Of a stretch of DNA of 63,534 bases, positions 44,997-54,125 are shown in pieces (within the stretch, counting starts at the first letter, position 1; each line of letters opens with the position of its first letter). The notes under the pieces are model-generated. The model was not told the origin of the DNA, made no database searches, and was given only the letters and a program-made list of their open reading frames with translations. The translations under genes were made by a program, and so were the position numbers. Source of the DNA: Fen-549 sp050011315 (GTDB lineage: Bacteria; Actinomycetota; Thermoleophilia; Gaiellales; Gaiellaceae); the NCBI GenBank assembly GCA_050011315.1, contig JBEKJI010000009.1:1-63534 (forward strand), in the 5' to 3' direction.

Positions 44997-46100
44997 ATGA
45001 GTTCATTATCTCTAGCGGGTAAGGGCGCACTGGCTATCGTAGTAATCGCTCTCTGTGCTTCCTGTGGGCGATCCAGGTTTGCCGATTCGCGATGTCCGAA
45101 TGAACCGGTTAGTACGACTCCCTCGGGGAGCATCTTCGACCTTGAACTCTCGAACTCTTCCGAGCGGCTATACGCGGTAACGGCTGCGGGAGCGCTCTAC
45201 GTGAGCGACGACGGAAGTCGCTGGAGGGAGAGTCCTAGCCGCGCACCTGAATCGGGCGTGACGGTTCTGGGAGAAAGAAGCGATCTCTTGTTATCAGGGA
45301 CCGGCAAGGGGCTATTCGTAAGTCGAAATGAAGGACGATCGTGGAGAAACCTGGCGTGCGGCTGGGACGTATCACAAATAGCGGGGATACCGAAGTACGC
45401 GAAGACCATCTATGTCAGTACGACGACGCCGAGGGAAGACTCAGAAGAAGGTCTAGGATTGTATACGACAAGCGATGGCGGCGTTAGCTGGAAGAAGATC
45501 ACCAGTCTTTCAAACTATGACATCTCCTCTCTTGCTGTCGGACCGAAATCGCCTCGGGTCGTCTACCTAGGGACAGAGAATGGCGGACTCTATATGAGCG
45601 ACGACGGAGGCGAGCACTGGCGGTTCAACGAGATCCAAAGCGTGGGGGGTGGGCTGGATGGCCCTACGGTCTTTAGTATCGGCTTTAACGCCGGCCGCCC
45701 GTCGACCTTATGGGTGGGATCGCAACTTGAGGGTGTCTTCAGTAGCGAAGACAACGGGGAACATTGGTCGCGAAGGGGGTTGCGCGGTCAATCGGTTTAC
45801 GAGATCATCCCCGATCCAACGTCCCAAAACATCGTCTATGCAGTTACTGACGGTAAGGGCGTTCTTCGCACGACTGACGGCGGCCGAAATTGGCGGTCGA
45901 TGCGGGGACTACCGCGAAGCGCCATTGTGCTCATACTGCGAGCGAAAGACAACACGCTTTATTCCTGGGTGGGCAGAACGGTGTTCGTCAGTCGCGACCA
46001 CGGCACCACTTGGCAGCGCCTTTCGAGCTTGCCCCCATTAAAAGCTGGTTCACGTCTGGGACAAACGGTCGTCCGAGACGAGCCACGGTTAAAACGATGA
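44997..46100 (+). CDS. Asp-box (BNR/Ycf48-like) propeller, putative lipoprotein
   Basis: The 367-residue protein starts 11 bases after the YD-repeat stop and shares its lower GC. A signal with an approximate lipobox (VIALCASC) suggests anchoring outside the membrane. At least six Asp-box motifs (SxDxGxxW: YVSDDGSRW, VSRNEGRSW, TTSDGGVSW, MSDDGGEHW, TTDGGRNW, VSRDHGTTW) form a propeller of the sialidase/Ycf48 type, without sialidase catalytic residues I can identify. Tight linkage to a secreted amidase-tipped protein makes it a candidate immunity or partner protein. That is inference; it may only be cargo. Confidence 0.8.
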   Translation: MSSLSLAGKGALAIVVIALCASCGRSRFADSRCPNEPVSTTPSGSIFDLELSNSSERLYAVTAAGALYVSDDGSRWRESPSRAPESGVTVLGERSDLLLSGTGKGLFVSRNEGRSWRNLACGWDVSQIAGIPKYAKTIYVSTTTPREDSEEGLGLYTTSDGGVSWKKITSLSNYDISSLAVGPKSPRVVYLGTENGGLYMSDDGGEHWRFNEIQSVGGGLDGPTVFSIGFNAGRPSTLWVGSQLEGVFSSEDNGEHWSRRGLRGQSVYEIIPDPTSQNIVYAVTDGKGVLRTTDGGRNWRSMRGLPRSAIVLILRAKDNTLYSWVGRTVFVSRDHGTTWQRLSSLPPLKAGSRLGQTVVRDEPRLKR

Positions 46101-46132
46101 GTCGCGATGACTCCTCCTCGAGCACGACTTTC

Positions 46133-46171
46133 GGGCTACGGGATTTGAACCCGTGACCTCCCGGTCATGAG
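46133..46171 (-). pseudogene. 3' fragment of a tRNA-Met gene
   Basis: Read on the minus strand, 39 bases give part of an anticodon loop (CTCATGA), a variable loop (GGAGGTC), an intact T arm (ACGGG-TTCAAAT-CCCGT) and the 3' acceptor strand (AGCCC). The 5' half is absent: the sequence before the anticodon loop cannot pair. tRNA 3' halves are typical integrase attachment remnants. No integrase or intact tRNA-Met is in the window. Confidence 0.82.
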
Positions 46172-46289
46172 TCGTTCGTTGGGACGCCATCCGCCGCGAC
46201 ATCATCATTGGCGCGTGGGGTGCGGAAACTCGTCCGTCGCTAGGATTAATCTATTTTGCAGGCAGTTCGAATAAGCGTACCCTACGAGG

Positions 46290-46490
46290 GTGTTGGCTTT
46301 CTTGTCTTCGAGTAGTTCGAGGATCCCCCGTGTTCGCGCCCGCCTTCGCGTCTCCGGTTTTCTCTCAAGCTGTCTACTCGTATTAGTTCTGGTTGGCGCT
46401 ACCGCCGCCGCTCCGAGTAGTCACCTGAGAACCCGTAGGGTTCGCAAACTGACGCGCTCGGGTTCAGTGGGTGCGAGCCGACGCCAGTAG
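46290..46490 (+). CDS. Short signal-peptide-containing ORF, possibly truncated
   Basis: A GTG frame of 66 codons has a basic start and a hydrophobic core (LSSCLLVLVLVGATAAAP) like a secretion signal, then a short Arg/Ser-rich end. It may be the surviving 5' end of a larger secreted protein whose body was lost at the rearrangement just downstream. I do not recognise it. The 118 bp before it, after the tRNA fragment, hold nothing clear. Confidence 0.35.
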   Translation: MLAFLSSSSSRIPRVRARLRVSGFLSSCLLVLVLVGATAAAPSSHLRTRRVRKLTRSGSVGASRRQ

Positions 46491-46752
46491 CTAACCGGTC
46501 GGATTCAGGACCTTAGTGATGTTCGGATACGGGTAGAGCGTCAGGTGAAGGAGCAGAATCACGAGCCCTGCCAGGATCACGTAGGAGACCAACCAGGCGA
46601 GGATCGGTCCGAGCGACCATCGCCATGTTCGTGTCTTGAGCCAGTCCTCGAGGTTCTTGATCGTGCGAAAGAGAGTCGGGAACGGCATGTCCTTGGCGAG
46701 TACGAACGCGAGGATGCTCGGCATGACGAGCCAGAGCAGCCCGAGCAGGCCG
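46491..46752 (-). pseudogene. C-terminal fragment of a membrane protein
   Basis: On the minus strand a frame ending at 46491 has two membrane helices (LLGLLWLVMPSILAFVLA and GPILAWLVSYVILAGLVILL) with a loop MPFPTLFRTIKNLEDWLK and a short tail. It is cut at about 46752, where the opposite strand becomes YD-repeat sequence. It could initiate at the ATG in LVMPSILA (70 residues), but it looks like the end of a larger gene. Family not recognised. Confidence 0.5.
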
Positions 46753-47636
46753 GAAATCTCCTCTCCCGCACCTACCCGAACGGCCTCAAGACCGCCTACG
46801 GCTACGACTCGGCCGATCAGCTGGCGACGGCGACCGTCAACGGCAAGAAGACCTACTACACCCACGACGCGAACGGAAAGCTCGCCTCGACCGTGTTTTC
46901 GAACGGCATCCTCGAGACCCGCTCCTACGACGCCGCCGGACAGTTGAAGGACATCAGCGCAAAGACAAGCGACGGAAAGCCCTTCTACTCTCGCTCCTAC
47001 TCATACGACGCGGTCGGTAACCCGACCCAGCTGATCGCGAAGAGCCCGCGCAAGCACTCAGACAGTTGGTGGGGGAAGCTCTTCGGCCGGAAGGGAGAAG
47101 CGCTCGCCTCCTGGAAGGAGACCTACTCCTATGACTCCCGAGATCGTCTGCTAAAGGCCTGCATGAACGAATCGTGCTCCCGCTTCTTCTCCTACTCCTA
47201 CGACCCGGTCGGAAACAGGATCTCCCAGAAGACGAGGAAGGCGACTACCTCCTATGCCTACGACGCCGCCGACGAGCTACTGAGCGAGAGCAGCGGCAAG
47301 CACGACCTGACGCTCTACTCCTACGACGCCCTTGGCAACCTCGCCTCCACTCTGCACCCAAGCGGCATCCTCGACTCACGCTCCTACGACGCAGCAGGGC
47401 GCGTGACCGATATCAGCGGTAAGACTAAAGACGGAAAACCCTTCTACTCGCGCTCCTACACCTACGACCCGGTCGGAAACCCCCTCACGCTCACGGCCAC
47501 GAGCGCCCGGAATCACGCCTTCAGTTGGTGGGGCGACAAGGATAAGACGCTCTCCCGCTGGACGGAGACCTACTCCTACGACTCACGCGGCTGCCTCACG
47601 CAGGCGCCAGACGGGATCGTCCTGCGGGTCCGATAG
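46752..47636 (+). pseudogene. Displaced, headless YD-repeat block
   Basis: An open frame of about 295 codons lacks any start of its own and begins mid-repeat with NLLSRTYPNGLKTAYGYDS, homologous to the main YD gene from about 43183. Two successive blocks are both similar to the same 160-codon stretch of that gene (TYPNG to KACMNESCS; then ALGNLASTLHPSGILDSRSY to TYSYDSRG). It ends with a short unrelated tail and stop. It has no signal, no RHS core end and no tip. It is a recombination product or silent cassette. Confidence 0.82.
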
Positions 47637-47666
47637 TTCCGGCTGCGCCCGGTACGCTTGTTCGTC

Positions 47667-49673
47667 GTGGAAGAACTTCGGACAGCGGATCTCTACAAGC
47701 CGACCGGCGACCAGCCGAGAGCGATCGAAGAAATCGCGGCCGGCATCGCCGCCGGCGAGCGCTTCCAGACCCTGCTCGGCGCCACCGGCACCGGCAAGAC
47801 GGCGACCATGGCCTGGATCATGGAGAAGGTGCAGCGCCCGGCGCTCGTGGTCGCCCACAACAAGACGCTCGCCGCCCAGCTCTGCAACGAGTTCCGCGAG
47901 CTTTTCCCATCGAGCGCGGTCGAGTACTTCGTCTCCTACTACGACTACTACCAGCCCGAGGCCTACATGCCCCAGGCCGATCTCTACATCGAGAAGGACT
48001 CCTCGAGGAACGAGGACATCGAGCGTTTGCGCCTGTCGGCCACGACCTCGCTACTGAGCCGGCGCGACGTGGTCGTGGTGGCGTCGGTCTCCTGCATCTA
48101 CGGGATCGGCTCGCCGGAGGAGTGGCGCGAGCGCGTGCTCGTGCTCGAGCGCGGCGGCCACTACGACCGCGACGAGGCGCTGCGCCGGCTCGTGGCCAGC
48201 CAGTACGTGCGTAACGACAGCGTGCTCGCGCGCAGCCGCTTCCGCGTCCGTGGCGACGTGATCGAGGTGCAGCCGGCCTCGTCCGAAACGGCCTACCGCA
48301 TCTCCTTCTTCGACGACGAGGTCGAGCAGATCACCCACTTCGACCCGCTCACCGGCGAGATCTACGCCCGCCTCGACAACCTGGCGATCTGGCCGGCCAG
48401 CGAGTACGTCACCTCGACGCCGTCGATCGAGGGCGCCGTCGAGACGATCAAGCGCGAGATGGAGACGCAGGTGGCCAAGTTCGAGGCCGAGAACCGCCTG
48501 CTCGAGGCGCACCGGATCAGGCAACGCACCGAGTACGACATGGAGATGATGCGCGAGCTCGGCTTCTGCAACGGAATCGAGAACTACTCGCGCGTGCTCG
48601 AGGGCCGGCCCGCCGGCACGCACCCCTTCACCCTGCTCGACTACTTCCCCTCCGACTTCGTCTGCTTCCTCGACGAGTCGCACCAGACGGTGCCCCAGAT
48701 CGACGGCATGTACCAGGGCGACCGCTCGCGCAAGCAGACGCTGATCGACTACGGCTTCCGGCTCCCCTCGGCGCTCGACAACCGACCCTTGCGCTTCGAC
48801 GAGTTCCTGGAGAAGGTGCCGCAGATCGTGTTCGTCTCGGCCACGCCCGGGGCCTTCGAGCTGCGCCACTCCACGCGCATCGCCGAGCAGCTGATCCGTC
48901 CCACCCACATCGTCGATCCCGAGGTCGAGATCCGCGCCACCCACAACCAGATCGACGACCTGATGAACGAGATCCGCCGCCGCGCCGACGCGAACGAGCG
49001 GGTGCTGGTGACGACGCTGACCAAGAAGATGGCCGAAGACCTGACCGACTACCTGCTCGAGTCTGGCATCCGCGCCCGCTACCTGCACTCCGAGATCCAG
49101 ACGCTGGAGCGGATCCAGATCATCCGCGAGCTGAGGTTGGGCGAGTACGACGCGCTGATCGGCGTCAACCTGCTGCGCGAGGGACTCGACCTGCCCGAGG
49201 TCTCGCTCGTAGCGATTCTCGACGCCGACAAGGAGGGCTTCCTGCGCGGCAAGACGGCGCTCGTCCAGACGATCGGGCGTTGCGCCCGCAACATCGGCGG
49301 CAAGGTGATCCTCTACGCCGACAAGATCACCGAGGCGATCAAGTTCGCGGTCGAGGAAACCGATCGCCGCCGCGCTATCCAGATCGCCTTCAACGAGGAG
49401 CACGGCACCGAGCCGGTGCAGATCGTCAAGGGCGTCTCGGATATCGCCGAGTTCCTCTCGCTCGAGCAGGCGCACGTGCCCTCGAAGCGGCGCCGCGGCG
49501 CCACCAAGGTCGAGGGCCTCGATCGCGAGGAGCTGGAGAGGCTGTCGATCGAGCTGGAGGAGGAGATGTTCGCCGCCGCCGAGGAGCTTCGCTTCGAGTA
49601 CGCCGCCAAGCTTCGCGACGAGATCAAGGACATCCGGCGCGAGCTGCAGGTGTCGGCGGCGAGCAAGCGCTAG
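47667..49673 (+). CDS. uvrB: Excinuclease ABC subunit B
   Basis: UvrB is the helicase-like damage-verification subunit of nucleotide excision repair. The protein of 668 residues has Walker A GATGTGKTAT near 37, the beta-hairpin region YYDYYQPEAYMPQADLYIEKD, DEXH-like DESHQTVPQ, motif VI TIGRCARN and a C-terminal UvrC-binding UVR motif (LEEEMFAAAEELRFEYAAKLRDEI). I prefer the GTG at 47667; a TTG nine bases upstream is also in frame and neither has a clear ribosome site. Confidence 0.95.
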   Translation: MEELRTADLYKPTGDQPRAIEEIAAGIAAGERFQTLLGATGTGKTATMAWIMEKVQRPALVVAHNKTLAAQLCNEFRELFPSSAVEYFVSYYDYYQPEAYMPQADLYIEKDSSRNEDIERLRLSATTSLLSRRDVVVVASVSCIYGIGSPEEWRERVLVLERGGHYDRDEALRRLVASQYVRNDSVLARSRFRVRGDVIEVQPASSETAYRISFFDDEVEQITHFDPLTGEIYARLDNLAIWPASEYVTSTPSIEGAVETIKREMETQVAKFEAENRLLEAHRIRQRTEYDMEMMRELGFCNGIENYSRVLEGRPAGTHPFTLLDYFPSDFVCFLDESHQTVPQIDGMYQGDRSRKQTLIDYGFRLPSALDNRPLRFDEFLEKVPQIVFVSATPGAFELRHSTRIAEQLIRPTHIVDPEVEIRATHNQIDDLMNEIRRRADANERVLVTTLTKKMAEDLTDYLLESGIRARYLHSEIQTLERIQIIRELRLGEYDALIGVNLLREGLDLPEVSLVAILDADKEGFLRGKTALVQTIGRCARNIGGKVILYADKITEAIKFAVEETDRRRAIQIAFNEEHGTEPVQIVKGVSDIAEFLSLEQAHVPSKRRRGATKVEGLDREELERLSIELEEEMFAAAEELRFEYAAKLRDEIKDIRRELQVSAASKR

Positions 49674-49735
49674 ACCCAGTTCGAGCAGGGATCGGCACCG
49701 GGTTTGCCGGCGGAATAGATCGGAGAAGCTAAAGC

Positions 49736-50005
49736 ATGTTGTTCTTGTCAGCCACGGCGACCGTCGGCGCAATCATCGCCCTGATCGTTGTCGGGCTCAT
49801 CGTCGGGGCGCTCGGGCGCTTGATTCATCCGGGCCACGATCCGATCGGCTTGCTTGGCACCCTCGTCATCGGCGTCGCCTCTGTGCTCGTGGTGGGGCTC
49901 CTGCTTCGCGGGCCGCTTGGCTATTTGGGTTACGCGATTGCAGTCGCAGTCGCTGTTCTCCTCGTCGCTCTGATCTCGGGTAGCCGGAGACATCGCTACC
50001 GCTGA
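49736..50005 (+). CDS. GlsB/YeaQ/YmgE-type small membrane protein
   Basis: The 89-residue protein has three hydrophobic helices and the family motif of transglycosylase-associated/GlsB proteins (IVGLIVGALGRLIHPGHDPIG ... IGVA). These are stress-induced membrane proteins without known activity. It ends in a basic tail RRHRYR. It stands between uvrB and a repeat-containing intergenic region. Confidence 0.82.
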   Translation: MLFLSATATVGAIIALIVVGLIVGALGRLIHPGHDPIGLLGTLVIGVASVLVVGLLLRGPLGYLGYAIAVAVAVLLVALISGSRRHRYR

Positions 50006-50136
50006 ACTCGCGACGAGTCGAGAGAAGACGACCTCGGCGGCTTCTTCTTCGGCGGTGCACTCTCCGCGGCGCGCGTCTAGTCACACAACCGACACATTCT
50101 CGTGCGCCTTTTCTCGATACCGTTCCCCGCCCCGTG

Positions 50137-50174
50137 GGAGGGCGGATTAGCGAGGTGCCCGGAACTCCGAGAAG
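50137..50174 (+). repeat. 38-bp direct repeat, copy 1
   Basis: GGAGGGCGGATTAGCGAGGT plus the following 18 bases is identical to 50225-50262. Copies are 88 bp apart in a 285-bp stretch (50006-50290) with no supported gene. The end of copy 1 also forms a short inverted repeat GAACT-n6-AGTTC. Confidence 0.9.
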
Positions 50175-50224
50175 TTCTGGATCACACCCAGTCGACGGGT
50201 CTTCATTCCGCTTGGCGCTCCGGA

Positions 50225-50262
50225 GGAGGGCGGATTAGCGAGGTGCCCGGAACTCCGAGAAG
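50225..50262 (+). repeat. 38-bp direct repeat, copy 2
   Basis: Exact copy of 50137-50174. Only two units are present, with one 50-bp gap, so it is not a CRISPR array. It lies 28 bp past the stop of the LacI-like gene on the opposite strand. Confidence 0.9.
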
Positions 50263-50290
50263 CACCCATGAGAAGAAGGCTCTGAGTTGA

Positions 50291-51337
50291 TCAGCTCGCG
50301 AGTTGCTCGTCGGCTGCGGCCGAGTGCGGTAGATCGATGCCGCAAGACTCCCTGACCACGAGCTCGGTCGCGAAGAGGATTGCCGGCGGCGGATCTCCGG
50401 GGTTGTCGAGCATGGCGAGGATCCCGTCCGCGGCCGCCATGCCGATCCCGAGCGCGTCTTGGCGGACGGTCGTCAGCGCGGGTTTCATCGCGGACGCAAA
50501 CGGTGAGTCGTCGAAGCCGACAACTGCGATGTCGTCCGGCACCCGCAGGCCGGCCTCCTCGATCGCGCGGATGGCGCCCACGGCAGTCATATCGCTCGCC
50601 GCCACTACCGCATCGGGCGGCTCGGGGAGGTCGAGCAGCCGCATCATCTGCTCATAACCCGAGCCGTGGTAATAGTCGCCCTCGACTATGTACTCGGGGC
50701 GCTCTTCGAGTCCAAGATTCGAGAGCTCGGAGCGGTACCCGAACAACCGGTCGATCGCGGGACGCGTCCTCATGTGTCCGGTGATCGTCGCGATCCGGCG
50801 CCGGCCGAGCTTGTGCAGGTGGCGGACGGCGCTCGCCATTCCCTCCAGGTTGTTGGACATCACGGAGCCGGTTCTTCCGCCCAGAGTCGAGCCGTCGACG
50901 ATCACGATCGGCCGGCCCGACTCCAGCACCGGCGCGAAATCTGGTTCGGAGGTGTCGATGCCCATCACGATCAGACCCTGCGCGCCATGGCTGAAACAGC
51001 GCTCGATCGCATCCGGATCGTTCCCCATCGCGACGGCCGGGTTGTAGGTGGGAACGAACATGTCGCAGCGGGCCGCGACGATGCGAGCCTTGATCCCCGA
51101 GAGCACCGGGCCGAAGAACGGGTGCATGGCCTGGGGAAGATCGGGAACCGCCGAGACGATGCCGATCAACCGCGGTTTCTGTTGCCCCCGCGCGGGCGCG
51201 CTCGGAGCGAGCGCCTGAACGGCCTGGCCTCGCAGGGTCGGGTCGGCGCTTCGCTCTTCATCGAGGGCGGCGAAGACCGTAGCGGCACTGGGCCGTCCTC
51301 TGAAGTCGCGGAACTGACTGGGTCGCCGGGGATTCAT
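50291..51337 (-). CDS. LacI-family regulator with a degraded DNA-binding domain
   Basis: Residues 55-340 form a complete periplasmic-binding-protein-like sensor domain of LacI regulators (RLIGIVSAVPDLP, LIVMGID, IVIVDGS, VRHLHKLGRRRIATITG, VVAASDMTAVGAIRAIEEAGLRVPDDIAVVGFDDSPFA). The first 50 residues should be a helix-turn-helix, but the first helix is disrupted (SQFRDFRGRPSAATVFAALD) and the hinge helix is missing. It may be a pseudogene with an intact C-terminus, or a ligand-binding protein that no longer binds DNA. The sugar ligand is unknown; no catabolic genes are adjacent. Confidence 0.8.
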   Translation of the reverse strand: MNPRRPSQFRDFRGRPSAATVFAALDEERSADPTLRGQAVQALAPSAPARGQQKPRLIGIVSAVPDLPQAMHPFFGPVLSGIKARIVAARCDMFVPTYNPAVAMGNDPDAIERCFSHGAQGLIVMGIDTSEPDFAPVLESGRPIVIVDGSTLGGRTGSVMSNNLEGMASAVRHLHKLGRRRIATITGHMRTRPAIDRLFGYRSELSNLGLEERPEYIVEGDYYHGSGYEQMMRLLDLPEPPDAVVAASDMTAVGAIRAIEEAGLRVPDDIAVVGFDDSPFASAMKPALTTVRQDALGIGMAAADGILAMLDNPGDPPPAILFATELVVRESCGIDLPHSAAADEQLAS

Positions 51338-51404
51338 CTTCTACGGTAATCGTCCGTTCGAGCGCGGATTCAACCGAGCCCCGTATCAAGGAATGTGGTC
51401 GCGT

Positions 51405-52253
51405 TCAGCTCGCCCAGCGCCCGCAGAGCTCGCGCAGCTTCCTAACCTGGCTCGCATCGGGCCCGTGACCCTCGGGGCCGGGTGTCTCGAGCAGAGCGGG
51501 CAGCTCGCGGAAGGCTGGATGCGAGAGGAAGACGCCGAGCTTCTCGCCCATCGTCCCCTCGCCGATGTTCTCGTGCCGGTCGCGGTTCGAGCCGAGCGGC
51601 GCCTTGGCGTCGTTGACGTGCAGCGCGCGCAACCGCTCGAGCCCGATATGGCTGTCGAGCTCCGCCACGAGCCGGTCGAGCTCGGCGCGGTCGGTCACGT
51701 CCCAGCCCGAGACGTAGAGGTGGCAGGAGTCGAGGCAGATGCCGAGCCGCTCGTGCCGGCCCAGGCGCTCGTAGAGCGCCGCCAGCTCCTCGATCGAGCG
51801 CCCGATCGTGCCGCCGGCGCCGGCGGAGTTCTCCATCAACAGCCAGGTCCTGTCGTTCGAGTGTTCGAGTATCTCCTCCATCGCCGCGGCCACTCGCTCG
51901 ACGGCGCTCTCGAACCCCGAGCCCTGGTGAGAGCCGACGTGGAAGATGACGCCATCGGCCTCGATCGCGCAGGCGACGTCCATCGTCATGCACATCGTCG
52001 CGACCGACTTGCGGTAGAGGTCATCGTTGGGGCTGGCCAGGTTGACGAGGTAGAGGGCATGGGCGAAGACGGGCGCCCCTAGCCGGGCGCGCTCGCTCTT
52101 GAAGCGCTCGATCGTCTCGGGCTTGTGGTTAGTCGGGCGCCAGGTGCGCGGGCTCTGGACGAAGAGCTGGGCCGCCTCGGCGCCGATCGCCTGCATGCGC
52201 ACGAGCGCCTGGTCGAGAGCGCCGGAGGCCGATACATGGGCGCCGATGATCAC
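51405..52253 (-). CDS. nfo: Endonuclease IV (AP endonuclease)
   Basis: The 282-residue protein cleaves abasic sites during base excision repair. It has the family motifs IGAHVSASGAL near the start, IFHVGSHQGSGF near 104, LMENSAGAG near 139, LDSCHLYVSGWDV near 176 and HVNDAKAPLGSNRDRHENIGEG near 215, which carry the trinuclear zinc ligands. The protein is complete. Confidence 0.94.
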   Translation of the reverse strand: MIIGAHVSASGALDQALVRMQAIGAEAAQLFVQSPRTWRPTNHKPETIERFKSERARLGAPVFAHALYLVNLASPNDDLYRKSVATMCMTMDVACAIEADGVIFHVGSHQGSGFESAVERVAAAMEEILEHSNDRTWLLMENSAGAGGTIGRSIEELAALYERLGRHERLGICLDSCHLYVSGWDVTDRAELDRLVAELDSHIGLERLRALHVNDAKAPLGSNRDRHENIGEGTMGEKLGVFLSHPAFRELPALLETPGPEGHGPDASQVRKLRELCGRWAS

Positions 52254-52332
52254 GTGAGTACGATACCCGCATGCCTGAACGCGAACGCTTCGTGCCCAGC
52301 CCTATAAACCACGAGTCGGGAGTCGCCGCTAC

Positions 52333-54027
52333 GTGAGTATCCAGGATTCAACCTCGCCGGAACGAGGCGATTTCATCCGTGAGATCGTGGCCGCCGACCT
52401 GCGGGGCGGCAGGCACCTGGAGATCGTCACCCGCTTCCCGCCGGAGCCGAACGGCTACCTGCACATCGGTCACGCGAAATCGATCGCGCTCAACTTCGGC
52501 ATTGCGAACGAGTTCGGCGGCCGCTGCCATCTGCGCTTCGACGACACGAACCCGATCAAGGAGGAGCAGGAGTACATCGACTCGATCGAGGCGGACGTGC
52601 GCTGGCTGGGGTTCGACTGGGGCGAGCACCTCTACTTCGCGTCCGACTACTTCGACCAGCTCTACGAGTGGGCCGTCCACTTGATCAAGACCGGCAAGGC
52701 CTATGTCGACGACCTCTCCGCGGACGAGATCCGCGAGCACCGCGGCACGTTCACCGAGCCCGGCCGGGACAGCCCCTGGCGCGAGCGGCCGGTAGAGGAG
52801 AACCTCGATCTGTTCGAGCGAATGCGGAAGGGCGAGTTTCCCGACGGTACTCGGGTGTTGCGCGCCAAGATCGATATGGCGTCACCGAACATCAACCTGC
52901 GCGACCCGGCGCTGTACCGGATCGTGCACGCCTCGCACCCGCGCACCGGCGACGCCTGGTGCATCTACCCGATGTACGACTTCGCGCACGGCCAGTCGGA
53001 CGCGATCGAGGGCATCACGCACTCGATCTGCACGCTCGAGTTCGAGGATCACCGGCCCCTCTACGACTGGCTGATCGAGAATCTTCCCGTGCCCTCGCGT
53101 CCGCGGCAGATCGAGTTCGCGCGGCTCAATCTCACCCACACCGTCCTCTCCAAGCGCGTACTCGTGCGCCTGGTCAACGAGGGGCACGTGCGCGGCTGGG
53201 ACGATCCGCGCATGCCCACGATCTCGGGCCTGCGCCGGCGTGGCTTCCCCGCCGAGGGCATCCGCGACTTCGTGGCCATGATCGGGGTGGGGAAGGCCGA
53301 CAGCATCGTCGAAGTGCAGATGCTCGAGCATGCGGTGCGCGACGTCCTCAATCGGACCGCAGCGCGCCGCTTCGCCGTGCTGCGACCGCTCAAGCTGGTG
53401 ATCGAGAACTACCCCGAGGGTCAGACCGAGGAGATGGACGCGGTCAACAACCCGGAGGACGCCTCCGCCGGGACGCGCAAGGTGCCCTTCTCGCGCGAGC
53501 TGTGGATCGAGCGCGAGGACTTCTTGGAGGATCCGCCCAAGAAATTCTTCCGGCTGGCGCCGGGCCGCGAGGTGCGACTCAGGTATGCGTACTTCGTGAC
53601 CTGTACTGACGTCGTGAAGGACTCAGACGGAGAGATCGTCGAGCTGCGCTGCACCTACGACCCGGACACCCGCGGCGGAGACGCACCCGACGGCCGCCGG
53701 CCCAAGGCGACCCTGCACTGGATCTCGGCCGAGCACGCGATTCCTGCGGAGGTGCGGTTGTACGACCACCTCTTCAGCCGCCCGGACCCCGGAGCAGACG
53801 GCGACCTCTTCGATGACCTGAGCCCGGACTCCGAGGAAGTGCTCTCCGGCTGCCTGGTGGAGCCGGCGCTCGCCGAGGTGCCGCTGGGCGAGACCGTGCA
53901 GTTCGAGCGGCTGGGGTACTTCGCGCCGGACACCGACTCGGCGCCTGGTCGGCTCGTTTTCAACCGCACGCTCACGCTTAGGGACACTTGGGCCAGGGTT
54001 CAGGCGCAGGGTTTGCGGGATACCTGA
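52333..54027 (+). CDS. glnS: Glutaminyl-tRNA synthetase
   Basis: The 564-residue class I synthetase charges tRNA-Gln directly. It has the HIGH motif in FPPEPNGYLHIGHAKSI near residue 36, RFDDTNP near 68, the KMSKS equivalent VLSKR near 274 and the two C-terminal anticodon-binding beta-barrels (about 345-560). Most actinomycetes lack GlnRS and instead amidate Glu-tRNA-Gln, so the gene suggests lateral acquisition in this lineage. GTG start with no overlap. gltX follows, separated by an inserted minus-strand gene. Confidence 0.94.
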   Translation: MSIQDSTSPERGDFIREIVAADLRGGRHLEIVTRFPPEPNGYLHIGHAKSIALNFGIANEFGGRCHLRFDDTNPIKEEQEYIDSIEADVRWLGFDWGEHLYFASDYFDQLYEWAVHLIKTGKAYVDDLSADEIREHRGTFTEPGRDSPWRERPVEENLDLFERMRKGEFPDGTRVLRAKIDMASPNINLRDPALYRIVHASHPRTGDAWCIYPMYDFAHGQSDAIEGITHSICTLEFEDHRPLYDWLIENLPVPSRPRQIEFARLNLTHTVLSKRVLVRLVNEGHVRGWDDPRMPTISGLRRRGFPAEGIRDFVAMIGVGKADSIVEVQMLEHAVRDVLNRTAARRFAVLRPLKLVIENYPEGQTEEMDAVNNPEDASAGTRKVPFSRELWIEREDFLEDPPKKFFRLAPGREVRLRYAYFVTCTDVVKDSDGEIVELRCTYDPDTRGGDAPDGRRPKATLHWISAEHAIPAEVRLYDHLFSRPDPGADGDLFDDLSPDSEEVLSGCLVEPALAEVPLGETVQFERLGYFAPDTDSAPGRLVFNRTLTLRDTWARVQAQGLRDT

Positions 54028-54125
54028 GCGTCGAGCCCGCGTGCACGTACCAAGCTAACGCAGCCGAGGCGCCACCAGGCGCGTGACGACTATACAGATC
54101 GAACCGACCTCAGCTCGAGAAAGGC

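Noticed and set aside
50137..50262. Two-unit CRISPR array
   Set aside because: Only two 38-bp copies with a single 50-bp gap and no cas genes.
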